From contig NZ_JBHVAL010000021.1 in assembly GCF_042667405.1 (NCBI RefSeq), positions 1-64,000 of the forward strand: a stretch of 64,000 nucleotides of DNA, read 5' to 3'. Shown here one piece after another: positions 52,136-60,754 of the stretch. Origin of the DNA: Arthrobacter sp042667405 (GTDB lineage Bacteria > Actinomycetota > Actinomycetes > Actinomycetales > Micrococcaceae). The position numbers and the translations under genes are program-made. The notes below the pieces were generated by a model. The model made no database searches and had not been told where the DNA came from. It worked only from the letters and a program-made list of their open reading frames with translations. Positions within the stretch are counted from its first letter, which is position 1. The number at the start of each line of letters is the position of its first letter.

Positions 52136-52707
52136 CGCAGAACCCCGACGCCCTGCGCGCCGATATCGAAGAAACCCGCCGGCGGCTTAGCACCAACGTT
52201 GATGCGGTGGCCGATAAGGTCACGCCTTCGCACATCGTCAACCGCCGCGTCGACAAGATCAAGACGGCTGTCTTTGGCGCCCGCGACGACGTTCAGGACC
52301 GAGCCGGCAACGCGGCCCACCAGGCGCACGATACTGTGTCCGGCGTCGTATCCGACATCGGCGACGCGCCGCAGGCGATTACGCGGAAGGCGCAGGGCAG
52401 CCCGATCGCTGCCGGCCTGATCGCCTTTGGCGCAGGCCTGTTGGTTTCGGCCCTGATTCCTCCGTCGGACAAGGAACGCGAGGCAGCCCAGGCGCTGAAG
52501 GAAGCGGCCCAGCCGCTAACCGAAGAACTGAGCCACGCAGCACAGGAAGTTGCCGAGCACCTGCGCGAACCGGCCCAGGAAGCGGTGCAGAACGTCAAGG
52601 AGACTGCTACTGAAGCTGCCTCCAACGTCAAGGACGAAGGCCAGGCTGCAGCTGCCGATGTCCAGGACCGTGCCAGCACGGCCAAGGACAACATCAGCAA
52701 CCAGTAA
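52132..52707 (+). CDS. DUF3618 domain protein
   Basis: This 191-residue protein begins with the DUF3618 motif ALRADIEETRRRLSTNVDAV. It has one hydrophobic stretch (about 90-110, GSPIAAGLIAFGAGLLVSAL) and a long Ala/Glu/Lys/Gln-rich amphipathic helix to the end, of LEA- or YtxH-like character. Such proteins probably lie along the membrane. It is the last gene of the three-gene operon and is followed 13 bases later by a 66-base hairpin element. Confidence 0.82.
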   Translation: MTQNPDALRADIEETRRRLSTNVDAVADKVTPSHIVNRRVDKIKTAVFGARDDVQDRAGNAAHQAHDTVSGVVSDIGDAPQAITRKAQGSPIAAGLIAFGAGLLVSALIPPSDKEREAAQALKEAAQPLTEELSHAAQEVAEHLREPAQEAVQNVKETATEAASNVKDEGQAAAADVQDRASTAKDNISNQ

Positions 52708-52720
52708 CGCCCCCTTCTGA

Positions 52721-52786
52721 CCCAACTGAGTCGCAGAAGATGTCGTATTGAGTGGTCATTACGGCATTTACTGCGACTCAGTTGGG
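52721..52786. repeat. 66-nt intergenic hairpin element, copy 1
   Basis: Perfect 16-bp arms (CCCAACTGAGTCGCAG at 52721-52736, complement at 52771-52786) enclose 34 bases that can themselves fold into an imperfect stem around TGTCGTATTGA and TCATTACGGCA. A second copy of the same length lies at 56162-56227, with changes in the stem that keep pairing. Located between convergent genes, it could end transcription from both sides. Confidence 0.8.
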
Positions 52787-52808
52787 TTTGCTGTGCCTGG
52801 GGGCGGGG

Positions 52809-53408
52809 TCAGCGTACTTCGAGGATCATTTGCAGCAGCCGGGCAGCGGCGGGGCGCGCTGCATGCTCCTCTGCCCACTGGGCGCGGGCCAACGCTTTGC
52901 TCACCGCCTGCGTGCTGATTCCCAATTCCTGGGCCACGGCCTTCTGCTGGCCGCGCACGCCCGGCGTGAGCAGGTCGATCACCCGCCACTCCGCCACACT
53001 CCGGGCCTGGACAATATGTCCGAGAAGGCGCAGCACGGCTTCAGCTTCGGAAGCCAGCGCTGCCAAAGGACCATCCACCGCGACAGGTATCCGGTCGTTG
53101 CTGCTGCGCAGCCTGTCCACTGCCCGCCGGGCGTACACCAGGCCGTGGCCCGAGGCGTCCTTCACCAGGTTGGGCAGCGGCTCGTTAATGGGTCCGACGC
53201 CGATCCCGACGTACCACTGGCCGGAACGAAGCGCGATCAAGGCGCTTTCCACGGCCTGATGGCTGGATTCGACGACGCCCTGCACCTCATCCTCGACAGA
53301 CCGGTCGAAATCCAAGCGCGCAGGAATGTGCCGCAGGTCCTTGAGCAGCTGCGGCACAAGATCGCCGGCGCGCCGGCTGTCGCGTTGGTTGATGGTGAGA
53401 GTGAACAT
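52809..53408 (-). CDS. Putative SatD-like DNA-binding protein
   Basis: This 199-residue protein begins MFTLTINQRDSRR and has a C-terminal helix-turn-helix-like stretch, QQKAVAQELGISTQAVSKAL (about 151-170). The middle part, GQWYVGIGVGPINEPLPN, resembles proteins annotated as SatD-family or nucleotide-cyclase-like sensors fused to an HTH. It has no signal or membrane segment. The function is unknown and a regulatory role is only suggested by the HTH. It stands alone, convergent with the DUF3618 operon. Confidence 0.6.
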   Translation of the reverse strand: MFTLTINQRDSRRAGDLVPQLLKDLRHIPARLDFDRSVEDEVQGVVESSHQAVESALIALRSGQWYVGIGVGPINEPLPNLVKDASGHGLVYARRAVDRLRSSNDRIPVAVDGPLAALASEAEAVLRLLGHIVQARSVAEWRVIDLLTPGVRGQQKAVAQELGISTQAVSKALARAQWAEEHAARPAAARLLQMILEVR

Positions 53409-53494
53409 CGTGGATCACATGCTACCGGCTGGTAGCGGCTCTGCAAGGAGAAATTTCGCCTGTTACTTGATGCTCAGCCCGGCGAACCAGCAGG

Positions 53495-54118
53495 TCAGGG
53501 CCGCGCATCCGGGCGTTGACCGTAGAGGTCCTGTTGGGCCGCAGCGGCCTGCTCCGCCGCAACAGCCTTGGGGTCCGGGATGGGCTGCAGGCCCTTGGCG
53601 ATGCCCGAACGGCGGTCCATGGCCGCAAACTTCGGATCCCACGTGTCATCTCCGCCGCCACTGAGGGCCGAGGCAATGACCATGACCACGAAGAACGGGA
53701 AGAAGCTCCAGCAAACGGCGCGCCAGCCGCCCAGCCAGGCTCCCGCCGTCGTGCCGTTTTTGATCCGTACGGAGCGCATGCCTGCGGCGGCGTCGCCAAC
53801 ACTGCCTGCCGTCCCCCAGATCATGCCGTAGGCGTACAGGCCAACAAACCACAGGACGATGTAGAGGGCCAACCAGAACCCGTCGTTGTATCCCAGTGCC
53901 GAGCCGCTGTTCATCATGGACTCACGCAGCACCGCCGCCATGGCCGCCAGGATGAAGTAGCCCACCAGGAACACGATCGCATCCAGTACGCGGCCCCAGA
54001 AATGGGCAGCTCCCGAAGCTTTGACGAAGTACGCGCCGGTATCAGGGTGGCGGCGTACGGGGCGGCCGTTGAGGGGATCCACCATGCCGGTTGAGGTCTT
54101 GGGCTTCGAAGTGCTCAT
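53495..54118 (-). CDS. RDD-family membrane protein
   Basis: This 207-residue protein has three hydrophobic segments (about 46-68, 87-105 and 136-158) and the RDD pattern FWGRVLDAIVFLVGYFI, with Arg and Asp in the first helix, followed by MRSVRIKNGTTAGAWLGGWRA. The function of the family is not settled, and some members transport ions. The start is ATG 54118; the longer frame to 54223 would run into the upstream gene. The tail is Ala/Gln-rich. It follows the EspG-like and WXG100-like genes, so it may belong to that group. Confidence 0.8.
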   Translation of the reverse strand: MSTSKPKTSTGMVDPLNGRPVRRHPDTGAYFVKASGAAHFWGRVLDAIVFLVGYFILAAMAAVLRESMMNSGSALGYNDGFWLALYIVLWFVGLYAYGMIWGTAGSVGDAAAGMRSVRIKNGTTAGAWLGGWRAVCWSFFPFFVVMVIASALSGGGDDTWDPKFAAMDRRSGIAKGLQPIPDPKAVAAEQAAAAQQDLYGQRPDARP

Positions 54119-54164
54119 GAGGGGCTTTCGGTTCGACGGCGGGTTGCGGCTTGGGTGCGGATGC

Positions 54165-55007
54165 TTAGGCCTGTCCGGCCGAACCGCCCAGCCCGGCCGA
54201 CCCGCCCTGTCCGGCCAAGCCACCCAGGATCCGGGCCAGGGAAGCAGCCGAAGTTTCCTTCAACTCGAAGGAAACAGCTTCACTCTGCTCCGGCAGGCCG
54301 GAATCGGACGAACCTTCCACGCGCGGCGTCAGGACGTGGACCCCCGAGGGCCCGGTGTAGACGGTCACCGTGGGGAACTCGTTGGTGTCGGAATTGAAAG
54401 CCACCACATTGCTGGCCGCCTGGGTATCGGCCAAGGCAGTGGCTGCATGGGCTTCAAACTCCGCTTCGCTGTACACCGTCGGGTCCGTGTCGCGGGCGGC
54501 CGCCTGCTCGGGGTCCACGAATTCGGCCAAGCGCGGCACCAACTGGTCCCGCGTGATGACGGTAAAGCCGTGAAGTCCGCCGTCGTCCACTTCTTCGAGC
54601 AGGACGCCTTCATCGTGCACGTAACCGTAAAGCCAGCGCCTGCCGGTGGAGACCGTGCGTTCCACGGAGACCACATTCTTGCCGCTGCGGCGCAGGGTCA
54701 GGGCGCCGGTGATTTCGTCGGTGGCGTGCAGGCGGGAAGGTTCGGTTTCGCCTTCAAAGATCACCGGGTACACCAGTTCCTTGGCGAGAAGGCCACGCAG
54801 GGCAACAGCGCACAGGATTTCTTTGTTGGTGTCCTGGGTTGAAAGCCAGGGCAGTGCCACCAGCTGTTCGTGCTGGACGCCGTCCAAAGCCACAACTTCT
54901 TCGTCGGTCAGCGTGGGCAGGGGCGCTCCAACGGCGCTGGCCGATGCCAGAACCTTGGCTGCAGCCTCAACATCCCGTTGGGTCCATTTCATGGTGCTCG
55001 TTGTCAT
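54165..55007 (-). CDS. Companion of the WXG100-like protein (EspG-like or immunity-type, unknown)
   Basis: This 280-residue soluble protein starts MTTSTMKWTQRDVEAAAKVL and has mixed alpha/beta content, with WLYGYVHDEGVLLEEV and a Gly/Ser-rich tail with repeats such as GLGGSAGQ. Its layout is reminiscent of EspG, the chaperone family of type VII secretion, but I cannot be certain; an immunity protein is another option. Its ATGA overlaps the stop of the WXG100-like gene by 4 bases, so the two proteins are probably made in balanced amounts. Confidence 0.5.
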   Translation of the reverse strand: MTTSTMKWTQRDVEAAAKVLASASAVGAPLPTLTDEEVVALDGVQHEQLVALPWLSTQDTNKEILCAVALRGLLAKELVYPVIFEGETEPSRLHATDEITGALTLRRSGKNVVSVERTVSTGRRWLYGYVHDEGVLLEEVDDGGLHGFTVITRDQLVPRLAEFVDPEQAAARDTDPTVYSEAEFEAHAATALADTQAASNVVAFNSDTNEFPTVTVYTGPSGVHVLTPRVEGSSDSGLPEQSEAVSFELKETSAASLARILGGLAGQGGSAGLGGSAGQA

Positions 55008-56017
55008 CCGAATATCCCTCCGACAAAGTTTCCGACCGACTTGGCGGCGTTACTGACTCCGTCTGCCACCTTACTGCCTACGTCCTTGGCGAAATTGCCC
55101 ACCTCCTTGGCGCCGTCGGCAATGTAGCTGCCGGGGTTGCGCGCAAAGTTGGTGATGGAATCCCAGTTGTCTGCCACCAGGTTGCCCAAGGCCCAGGCGC
55201 CTGCCACCAGGCCGGCGCCGATGACGATCGGCGCACCGATGGGTCCCAGGAGGGCGGCACCGCCGGCGGTCATGAGCATGATGCTGCCCACGCCGCCCAC
55301 CACGGAAAGGCCGCCTGCCACGCGGTCGCCGGTTCCCCGCCAGCCGTCGTGCTCGGGGCTGATCATGTCGCCAATGCCGCTCACGATGTTCAGCGGAGCA
55401 GCCACAGCCCCGGCGATGCGGAGCCCCTTGGAGAACTTGCTCGCCTCCTGGAACGCGGTGCTGTAGGGGATGTTGGCTTTGAGGTCGGTGATGACGTCGG
55501 TGACCTTTTCGCCGTTCCGCAGGGCCGTAATGCCGTCCCGGAGCACCGTGCCGCCGGCGCGCCAGTTGGTCAGGATCTCCTTGGTCTGGCCGTACCGCAG
55601 ATGCCGGGGGATGATGTTTCCGGCTTCGTCCGCCTTGACCGGCAGGAGGTACTTGAACGCCGTCCACAGGGGTGCGCCCACACCCTTGGCACCCATCGCG
55701 GTGTCGTAAACGTCCTTGAGCACACCAACCGACGAGCCCGATCCGTCGTTGTGGCTGGCAAACTCCTGCTGGTTTGCGTGCTTCTTCAGCTGGCTGGCGT
55801 TTTCCCGCAGCATGTTGGCGGCTTTGACCAGGCTTTGCCGGTGCTGGCTGTTCCAGTCGCCCTTGAAAACGGTGGCGTCGCGGCCCTGCCAGGCAGTCGT
55901 GGAATTGATCGCATTGGACAGCTGCGTACTTTGCAGGCTGATGGCGTCGGCGGCCTTGCCCATGACGCCGGCCAGACTGCGAAGCTGCGCGATATCGGCG
56001 CCGTAGAACCCAGCCAT
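55004..56017 (-). CDS. WXG100-like protein with long C-terminal extension
   Basis: This 337-residue protein begins with a helical hairpin of WXG100 type: helix, then TTAWQGRDATVFKGDW (W43-Q-G45) and a second helix to about residue 90. A Gly/Ala-rich C-terminal region has hydrophobic stretches (about 205-285, for example IMLMTAGGAALLGPIGAPIV) and a short amphipathic end. Long WXG100/LXG-like proteins are often type VII-secreted effectors or toxins. No secretion ATPase gene is in the window. ATG 56017 is preferred, with AGGGGG upstream; the longer frame to 56149 has no such signal. Confidence 0.7.
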   Translation of the reverse strand: MAGFYGADIAQLRSLAGVMGKAADAISLQSTQLSNAINSTTAWQGRDATVFKGDWNSQHRQSLVKAANMLRENASQLKKHANQQEFASHNDGSGSSVGVLKDVYDTAMGAKGVGAPLWTAFKYLLPVKADEAGNIIPRHLRYGQTKEILTNWRAGGTVLRDGITALRNGEKVTDVITDLKANIPYSTAFQEASKFSKGLRIAGAVAAPLNIVSGIGDMISPEHDGWRGTGDRVAGGLSVVGGVGSIMLMTAGGAALLGPIGAPIVIGAGLVAGAWALGNLVADNWDSITNFARNPGSYIADGAKEVGNFAKDVGSKVADGVSNAAKSVGNFVGGIFG

Positions 56018-56161
56018 ATGGAACCCCCTGTGTACAAGCAACGAAAAGTCTCGTCCCAGCCTAGGCGGACAGCCGTGCTGCCGCGATGGGGAGACATTCC
56101 CATTAAAAGCACGACGGCGGGTGGTGCGGTCCGCTGGGAACCGCACCACCCGCCGTCGTCA

Positions 56162-56227
56162 CCCAACTGAGTAACAGTAAGTGTCGTAATGAGGGCTCAT
56201 AGCGACGTTTGCTGTTACTCAGTTGGG
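56162..56227. repeat. 66-nt intergenic hairpin element, copy 2
   Basis: Perfect 16-bp arms (CCCAACTGAGTAACAG at 56162-56177, complement at 56212-56227) enclose 34 bases with an inner stem ATGAG/CTCAT. Relative to copy 1, the arm positions CG become AA and the opposite positions CG become TT, so base pairing is kept. It begins 7 bases after the end of the leftward ppa gene and probably acts as its terminator. Confidence 0.8.
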
Positions 56228-56234
56228 GGAGTAA

Positions 56235-56723
56235 CTAGTGGCCTTCTGCCGAGAAACGCTTGATGGAAGCTTCCAGCTCGGCTTCGGCTGCAGCGCGGTC
56301 GCCCCAGCCCTCAGCCTTGACCCATTTGCCGGGCTCGAGGTCCTTGTAGCGGGTGAAGAAGTGCTCGATTTCCTTGATCAGGAATTCGCTGACGTCGCTG
56401 ACTTCCTGGATGTGGTCGAAGCGTGCGTCAACCGGAACGCAGAGAACCTTGGCGTCTCCGCCGCCGTCGTCGGTCATGTTGAACACGCCGATGGGGCGGG
56501 ACTCAACGATGACGCCCGGGTGGAGGTCGAAGTCCTGCAGGAGCACCAGTGCGTCCAGCGGGTCGCCATCTTCACCCAGCGTGTTCTCGAAGAAGCCGTA
56601 GTGCGTGGGGTACTGCATGGAGGTGAACAGGACGCGGTCCAGGCGGACACGGCCGGTTTCGTGGTCAACTTCGTACTTGACGCGCGATCCCTTGGGGATC
56701 TCGATGGTCACGTCGTGCTTCAT
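56235..56723 (-). CDS. ppa: Inorganic pyrophosphatase (family I)
   Basis: This 162-residue soluble pyrophosphatase hydrolyses PPi and so drives biosynthetic reactions. EIPKGSRVKYEVD, the catalytic DGDPLDALVL (metal-binding Asp residues) and VESRPIGVFNMTDDGGGDAKVLCVP match the family, with length as expected. The start is ATG 56723, with AAGGAG about 7 bases upstream; the longer frame to 56909 is ignored. In Arthrobacter-type genomes ppa lies beside dacB, tilS and hpt, as here. Confidence 0.95.
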   Translation of the reverse strand: MKHDVTIEIPKGSRVKYEVDHETGRVRLDRVLFTSMQYPTHYGFFENTLGEDGDPLDALVLLQDFDLHPGVIVESRPIGVFNMTDDGGGDAKVLCVPVDARFDHIQEVSDVSEFLIKEIEHFFTRYKDLEPGKWVKAEGWGDRAAAEAELEASIKRFSAEGH

Positions 56724-56917
56724 GGAATGCTCCTTGACGGGTGGGTGGGGCGTCGCTCCGCAGAAGCGGCCGCCACGGGTGGCAGGCTGCTTGGCCCGGG
56801 GCTGGCGGCAGGCAAAAGTACAGCCGGTGCCGCCGACTACTATTGAGGATATAGCGAGAGACCCGGGTTTCTTGAACCGGCGGGGACATTTCAGGACTGA
56901 CAGGACCAAGCAGCTGC

Positions 56918-58366
56918 ATGAAGGGCGTTAAAAACGGGGGTGCCCGGAAGAGGGTGTCCACGGCGTGGGGGCGCTTGACGTGGCCGTTGCTGTTGGCGGT
57001 GGTTTTGCTGTGCGTCGCCGCCGTGGTGGCCTCCGGAATGGTGCCCGGACTGCTCAGCATGCCCAAGCCGGCACCATCAGTCCCATCCTGGCAGCAGGAA
57101 CCTGTGCAATTGTCCGGTTCCAGTGCGCTCCTTCCCTTGGATCCGAAGGCGCCCGTCCCCCTACCTGCTGAAGTGGCGCGGCTCCTTGACGGCAGCCTCA
57201 AGCCGGACGGATCCGGCAATATCAGTGGCGTGGTCCTGGATGCCATCACTGGGCAAGTCCTGTTTGACCGCGACGCCAACTCCAACCGCGTCCCGGCGTC
57301 GAACATGAAACTGCTGACGGCCGTTGCCGCGCTGAAAGCGCTGGGTCCCGAATCGCGGTTCACCACCAGGGTGCTCGGATCCGACAAACCCTCCACCGTG
57401 GTCCTGACGGGCGGCGGTGACGTGCTGTTGGGGGCTTCCGGCTCCGACCGTGCCGCCGTTCTTGGGCACGCCGGGCTCGCTTCGCTGGCCAAGGAAACCG
57501 CAGCGGCCTTGGCCTCCAGCGGCGTGCAGGGTCCCGTCGCGGTCCAGGTTGACGACTCCCTCTTCACCGGCCCGGCGCTGAACCCTGCCTGGAGCCTCGA
57601 CGACGTCGCAGCCGGCGAGACCGCCCCTTTGTTTTCCCTCGCCCTGAACTCCGGCCGTTACTCACCCGGCGTTGAGACAGGCCCCCGGCCGCAGGACTCG
57701 GCCATCACCACCGCCCAGGCGTTCGCCGAGCAGTTGGCGGCGGCCGGCGTCGCGGTGAGTCCCGGCGTCGAGCGCGGCAAGGGCCTGCCCGCCAAAGTGC
57801 TGGCCACCGCGGACTCGGCCACGGTCAGCGAGCAGGTGGACCTGATGCTGCAGACCTCCGATAATTTCCTGGCGGAGGCACTGGGGCGGATGACCGCCGC
57901 TGCCAGCGGCAAGGAAACCACGTACGACGGCGCCACTTCAGCCGTGCGGCAAAGGCTGGGGGAGTTGGGGATCGCCACGGATTCGATGCTGTTGGCTGAC
58001 GTATCGGGCCTGGCACTGGAGAACCAGGTCAGCGCCCGGCAGTTTGCCGACGTCGTCCGGGCCATTACCAGCGGCCCCGACCCGGCACTGCGGGCCGCCC
58101 TGGACGGTTTCCCAATAGCCGGCCTGAGCGGCACCCTGAACGACAGGTACGTGGATCCGAGCACTGCCGGAGGTGCCGGACTGGTCCGTGCCAAGACCGG
58201 AACGCTTAATACAGTCATCGCCCTGAGCGGTTATGTGGTGGACGCTGATGGCCGGCTGTTGGTGTTTTCGTTCATCGGCAATGGCCTGGATCCGGGAGCA
58301 GCGGGCAACAAAGTGGCCATGGACCGTGCAGCGTCCGTGCTGGCCTCGTGCGGCTGCCGGAGTTGA
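56918..58366 (+). CDS. dacB: D-alanyl-D-alanine carboxypeptidase/endopeptidase (PBP4, DacB family)
   Basis: This 482-residue penicillin-binding protein of class C cleaves terminal D-Ala or cross-links in peptidoglycan outside the membrane. An N-terminal hydrophobic anchor (about 22-41) is followed by the catalytic motifs SNMK (Ser128 to Lys131), SDN in LQTSDNFLAEAL, and KTG in VRAKTGTLNTV. A PBP4-type insertion lies between the first two. It is divergent from ppa and runs towards the metalloprotease gene. ATG 56918 has no strong ribosome binding site. Confidence 0.93.
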   Translation: MKGVKNGGARKRVSTAWGRLTWPLLLAVVLLCVAAVVASGMVPGLLSMPKPAPSVPSWQQEPVQLSGSSALLPLDPKAPVPLPAEVARLLDGSLKPDGSGNISGVVLDAITGQVLFDRDANSNRVPASNMKLLTAVAALKALGPESRFTTRVLGSDKPSTVVLTGGGDVLLGASGSDRAAVLGHAGLASLAKETAAALASSGVQGPVAVQVDDSLFTGPALNPAWSLDDVAAGETAPLFSLALNSGRYSPGVETGPRPQDSAITTAQAFAEQLAAAGVAVSPGVERGKGLPAKVLATADSATVSEQVDLMLQTSDNFLAEALGRMTAAASGKETTYDGATSAVRQRLGELGIATDSMLLADVSGLALENQVSARQFADVVRAITSGPDPALRAALDGFPIAGLSGTLNDRYVDPSTAGGAGLVRAKTGTLNTVIALSGYVVDADGRLLVFSFIGNGLDPGAAGNKVAMDRAASVLASCGCRS

Positions 58367-58440
58367 TGCGGCGCGGGGTCCTCGTCGGTGTGCTCCGCGT
58401 GGAGCGAACTTAAGGTTCACTGCCAGCCACGTGTGGTGTG

Positions 58441-59571
58441 ATGGACCGTATGGTGTCATCTGCACGCGAATCGTCAGCAGGGGCCCAGTCCCTGATCAAT
58501 TGGGATCTGGCCGCCGCTACGGCTGCCCGGCTTGCTCCTCCTGGCCCTGAACTGAGCGCCGGGGAGATCGGCAAGGCGGTGGAGAACCTGCGCTTCAACG
58601 CCGATGTCTCCGTTCCGCACGTGCACGACATCACCGGACTGGATGCCGCACGGGACCTGCGTGATTCCCACGTCCTGGTGGTGGACCGGGCCTCGTGGTC
58701 CAAGGCCAACACCCAAAGCTTCTCGGTGATGCTTCAACCCGCGCTGGCGAAGATGCTCGAAAGCCGCGGCGGTAGTGCCATGAGCCCGGCGGCCGCTGCA
58801 GCAAGCGGCGCCATTACAGGGACCCAGCTGGGCGCGGTCCTTGCTTTCCTGTCCAGCAAGGTCCTTGGCCAGTACGATCCCTTCGCTGCCCTGGCCCCCA
58901 ACTCCAACGTTCCCCCGGGCGGACGGCTGCTCCTGGTGGCCCCCAACATCATTTCCGTGGAGCGCGAACTCAACGTCCACCCGGACGACTTCCGCCTCTG
59001 GGTCTGCCTGCACGAGCAAACCCACCGCGTGCAGTTCGCAGCCGCACCTTGGCTGCGGCACCACATGCTCGAGGAAATCGAGAAGCTCAGCGGCAACCTG
59101 CTGGGCAACATGGACTCGCTGGTTGAGCGGGCCGGTGCGGTGGCCAAGTCCTTGCGGGACCGGAATCCTTCGGAGAAAACCCCGGGGCGGGGCGCCATCC
59201 TGGACCTCCTGCAGAACCCCGAGGAAAAGGCGTCCCTGTCCCACATCACCGCGGTCATGAGCCTCCTTGAGGGCCATGCCAACGTGGTGATGGATGCTGT
59301 GGATTCCAGCATCGTCCCGTCCGTGAAGACCATTCGCCAGCGCTTCAATGACCGCGGCAAGGACCGCGGCGTGGTGGAGAAGTTCATCCGCAGTGTTCTC
59401 GGTTTGGACGCCAAGATGCGCCAGTACACCGACGGCGCCAAATTCGTCCGCGAAGTTGTTGCCGTGGCCGGTATGGAAGGCTTCAACAGGGTCTGGGAAT
59501 CAGCGGAGTACCTGCCCACGGAGGAAGAAATCCACAACTCCCGGCTGTGGCTTGAGCGGATGGGCCTTTGA
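58441..59571 (+). CDS. Zinc-dependent metalloprotease of the DUF2342 family
   Basis: This 376-residue protein has HEQTH at residues 184-188, the HExxH zinc motif, within LWVCLHEQTHRVQF, and a later Glu-containing LLEGHANVVMD that would supply the third ligand. This is the DUF2342/F420-biosynthesis-associated family widespread in actinobacteria; the substrate is unknown. It sits in the conserved ppa-dacB-tilS-hpt neighbourhood. ATG 58441 is used; GTG 58438 is three bases earlier. Its stop overlaps the TTG start of tilS. Confidence 0.9.
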   Translation: MDRMVSSARESSAGAQSLINWDLAAATAARLAPPGPELSAGEIGKAVENLRFNADVSVPHVHDITGLDAARDLRDSHVLVVDRASWSKANTQSFSVMLQPALAKMLESRGGSAMSPAAAAASGAITGTQLGAVLAFLSSKVLGQYDPFAALAPNSNVPPGGRLLLVAPNIISVERELNVHPDDFRLWVCLHEQTHRVQFAAAPWLRHHMLEEIEKLSGNLLGNMDSLVERAGAVAKSLRDRNPSEKTPGRGAILDLLQNPEEKASLSHITAVMSLLEGHANVVMDAVDSSIVPSVKTIRQRFNDRGKDRGVVEKFIRSVLGLDAKMRQYTDGAKFVREVVAVAGMEGFNRVWESAEYLPTEEEIHNSRLWLERMGL

Positions 59572-60722
59572 GCCTTCCCGCCGGATCCGGTTCTGGTTCA
59601 GAACGCAAGGGACGACGACGGCCAGGCCGCTTGGCGCCTGTCGTCGGCAAGGCACGGAAACAGTTGCAGAACGCCTTGGCCGCTGCGGGCTACCCATCGA
59701 AGGTGCTCGTAGCCTGCAGTGGCGGGCCGGATTCATTGGCGCTTGCTGCCATTGCTGCCTATTTTGGGCGTCGCGGCCACGTGGATGGGCATCCGGTGTC
59801 GGTCGCCGGCGTCGTCGTGGATCATCAGCTGCAGGCCGGCTCGGCGGAAGTCGCTGCCAGGACCGCATCCGTGTTGCGCGAACTGGGACTTTCTCCGGTG
59901 GAAGTGCGCACAGTTGACGTTGCTTCCACGGGTTTTGGCCCGGAAGCTGCCGCCCGGGACGCACGCCATGCTGCGCTGGAGTCGGCGGCCGATGACCTTG
60001 GCTGCGACGTGATCCTCCTCGGCCATACCCTGGATGACCAGGCCGAACAGGTGCTGCTGGGGTTGGCCCGCGGCTCGGGAACGCGCTCCCTTGCTGGCAT
60101 GAGGCCCGCCCGTGGGCGGTTGCTTCGGCCGTTCCTGGGCCTCCGTCGCGAAGAAACGGTGGAGATCTGCGGGGTTGAGGAACTGGATCCCTGGCATGAT
60201 CCGAGCAACTCCGATCCCGCCTTTGCCCGATCCAGGACGCGTGTGGAAGTCATGCCTGTCCTGGAAGAAGAACTCGGCCCCGGCGTTGCTGAGTCCCTGG
60301 CCCGGACCGCGGCCATCCTGCAGCAGGATGCGGATTTCCTCGAGGATTTGGCCAACGAGACCTATCTCTCACTGGTGGAGCGGGAGGAAGGCGTTGCATG
60401 GTTGCCGGAGGACGCCGTCCGCGAGCTGCCCGCAGCGCTAAGGTTCCGGGTCATCGCGAAGGCTGCGGCCGACGTCGGCGGTCAACAACCAGGCTATGGG
60501 CGGCTCCAGGCGGCCGAAGCGCTGCTTCGCCGGCAGGGCTCGGCAGGTCCGGTGCAGCTTCCCGGACATGTCAGCGTTTCCCGCCTGTCCCTCAGCGATT
60601 TGGCGCAGGAACGGCCAATTGCGACCGGCGCATCGACTGGTGATTCGGCAAAGGCCGTTCCCCGTGAAGCCGCACGCTGTGGGAAGCTAGTATTCCGGCA
60701 TCAGAAACCGTCCCAGCAGTAG
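59568..60722 (+). CDS. tilS: tRNA(Ile)-lysidine synthetase
   Basis: This 384-residue enzyme attaches lysine to C34 of tRNA-Ile(CAU), which changes its decoding from AUG to AUA. VACSGGPDSLAL (PP-loop SGGPDS at residues 51-56) is the ATP-binding motif, and LLGHTLDDQAEQVLL is the next conserved segment. The C-terminal part is short, as in other actinobacterial TilS proteins. The start is taken as TTG 59568, overlapping the preceding stop by 4 bases. An in-frame internal start cannot be excluded. Confidence 0.92.
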   Translation: MSLPAGSGSGSERKGRRRPGRLAPVVGKARKQLQNALAAAGYPSKVLVACSGGPDSLALAAIAAYFGRRGHVDGHPVSVAGVVVDHQLQAGSAEVAARTASVLRELGLSPVEVRTVDVASTGFGPEAAARDARHAALESAADDLGCDVILLGHTLDDQAEQVLLGLARGSGTRSLAGMRPARGRLLRPFLGLRREETVEICGVEELDPWHDPSNSDPAFARSRTRVEVMPVLEEELGPGVAESLARTAAILQQDADFLEDLANETYLSLVEREEGVAWLPEDAVRELPAALRFRVIAKAAADVGGQQPGYGRLQAAEALLRRQGSAGPVQLPGHVSVSRLSLSDLAQERPIATGASTGDSAKAVPREAARCGKLVFRHQKPSQQ

Positions 60723-60754
60723 CCGCACCCCGAGCATCAAAACAGGAGCCATTG

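Noticed and set aside
56724..56909. N-terminal extension of inorganic pyrophosphatase
   Set aside because: It is not present in the family; the ATG at 56723 has AAGGAG upstream and gives the normal length.
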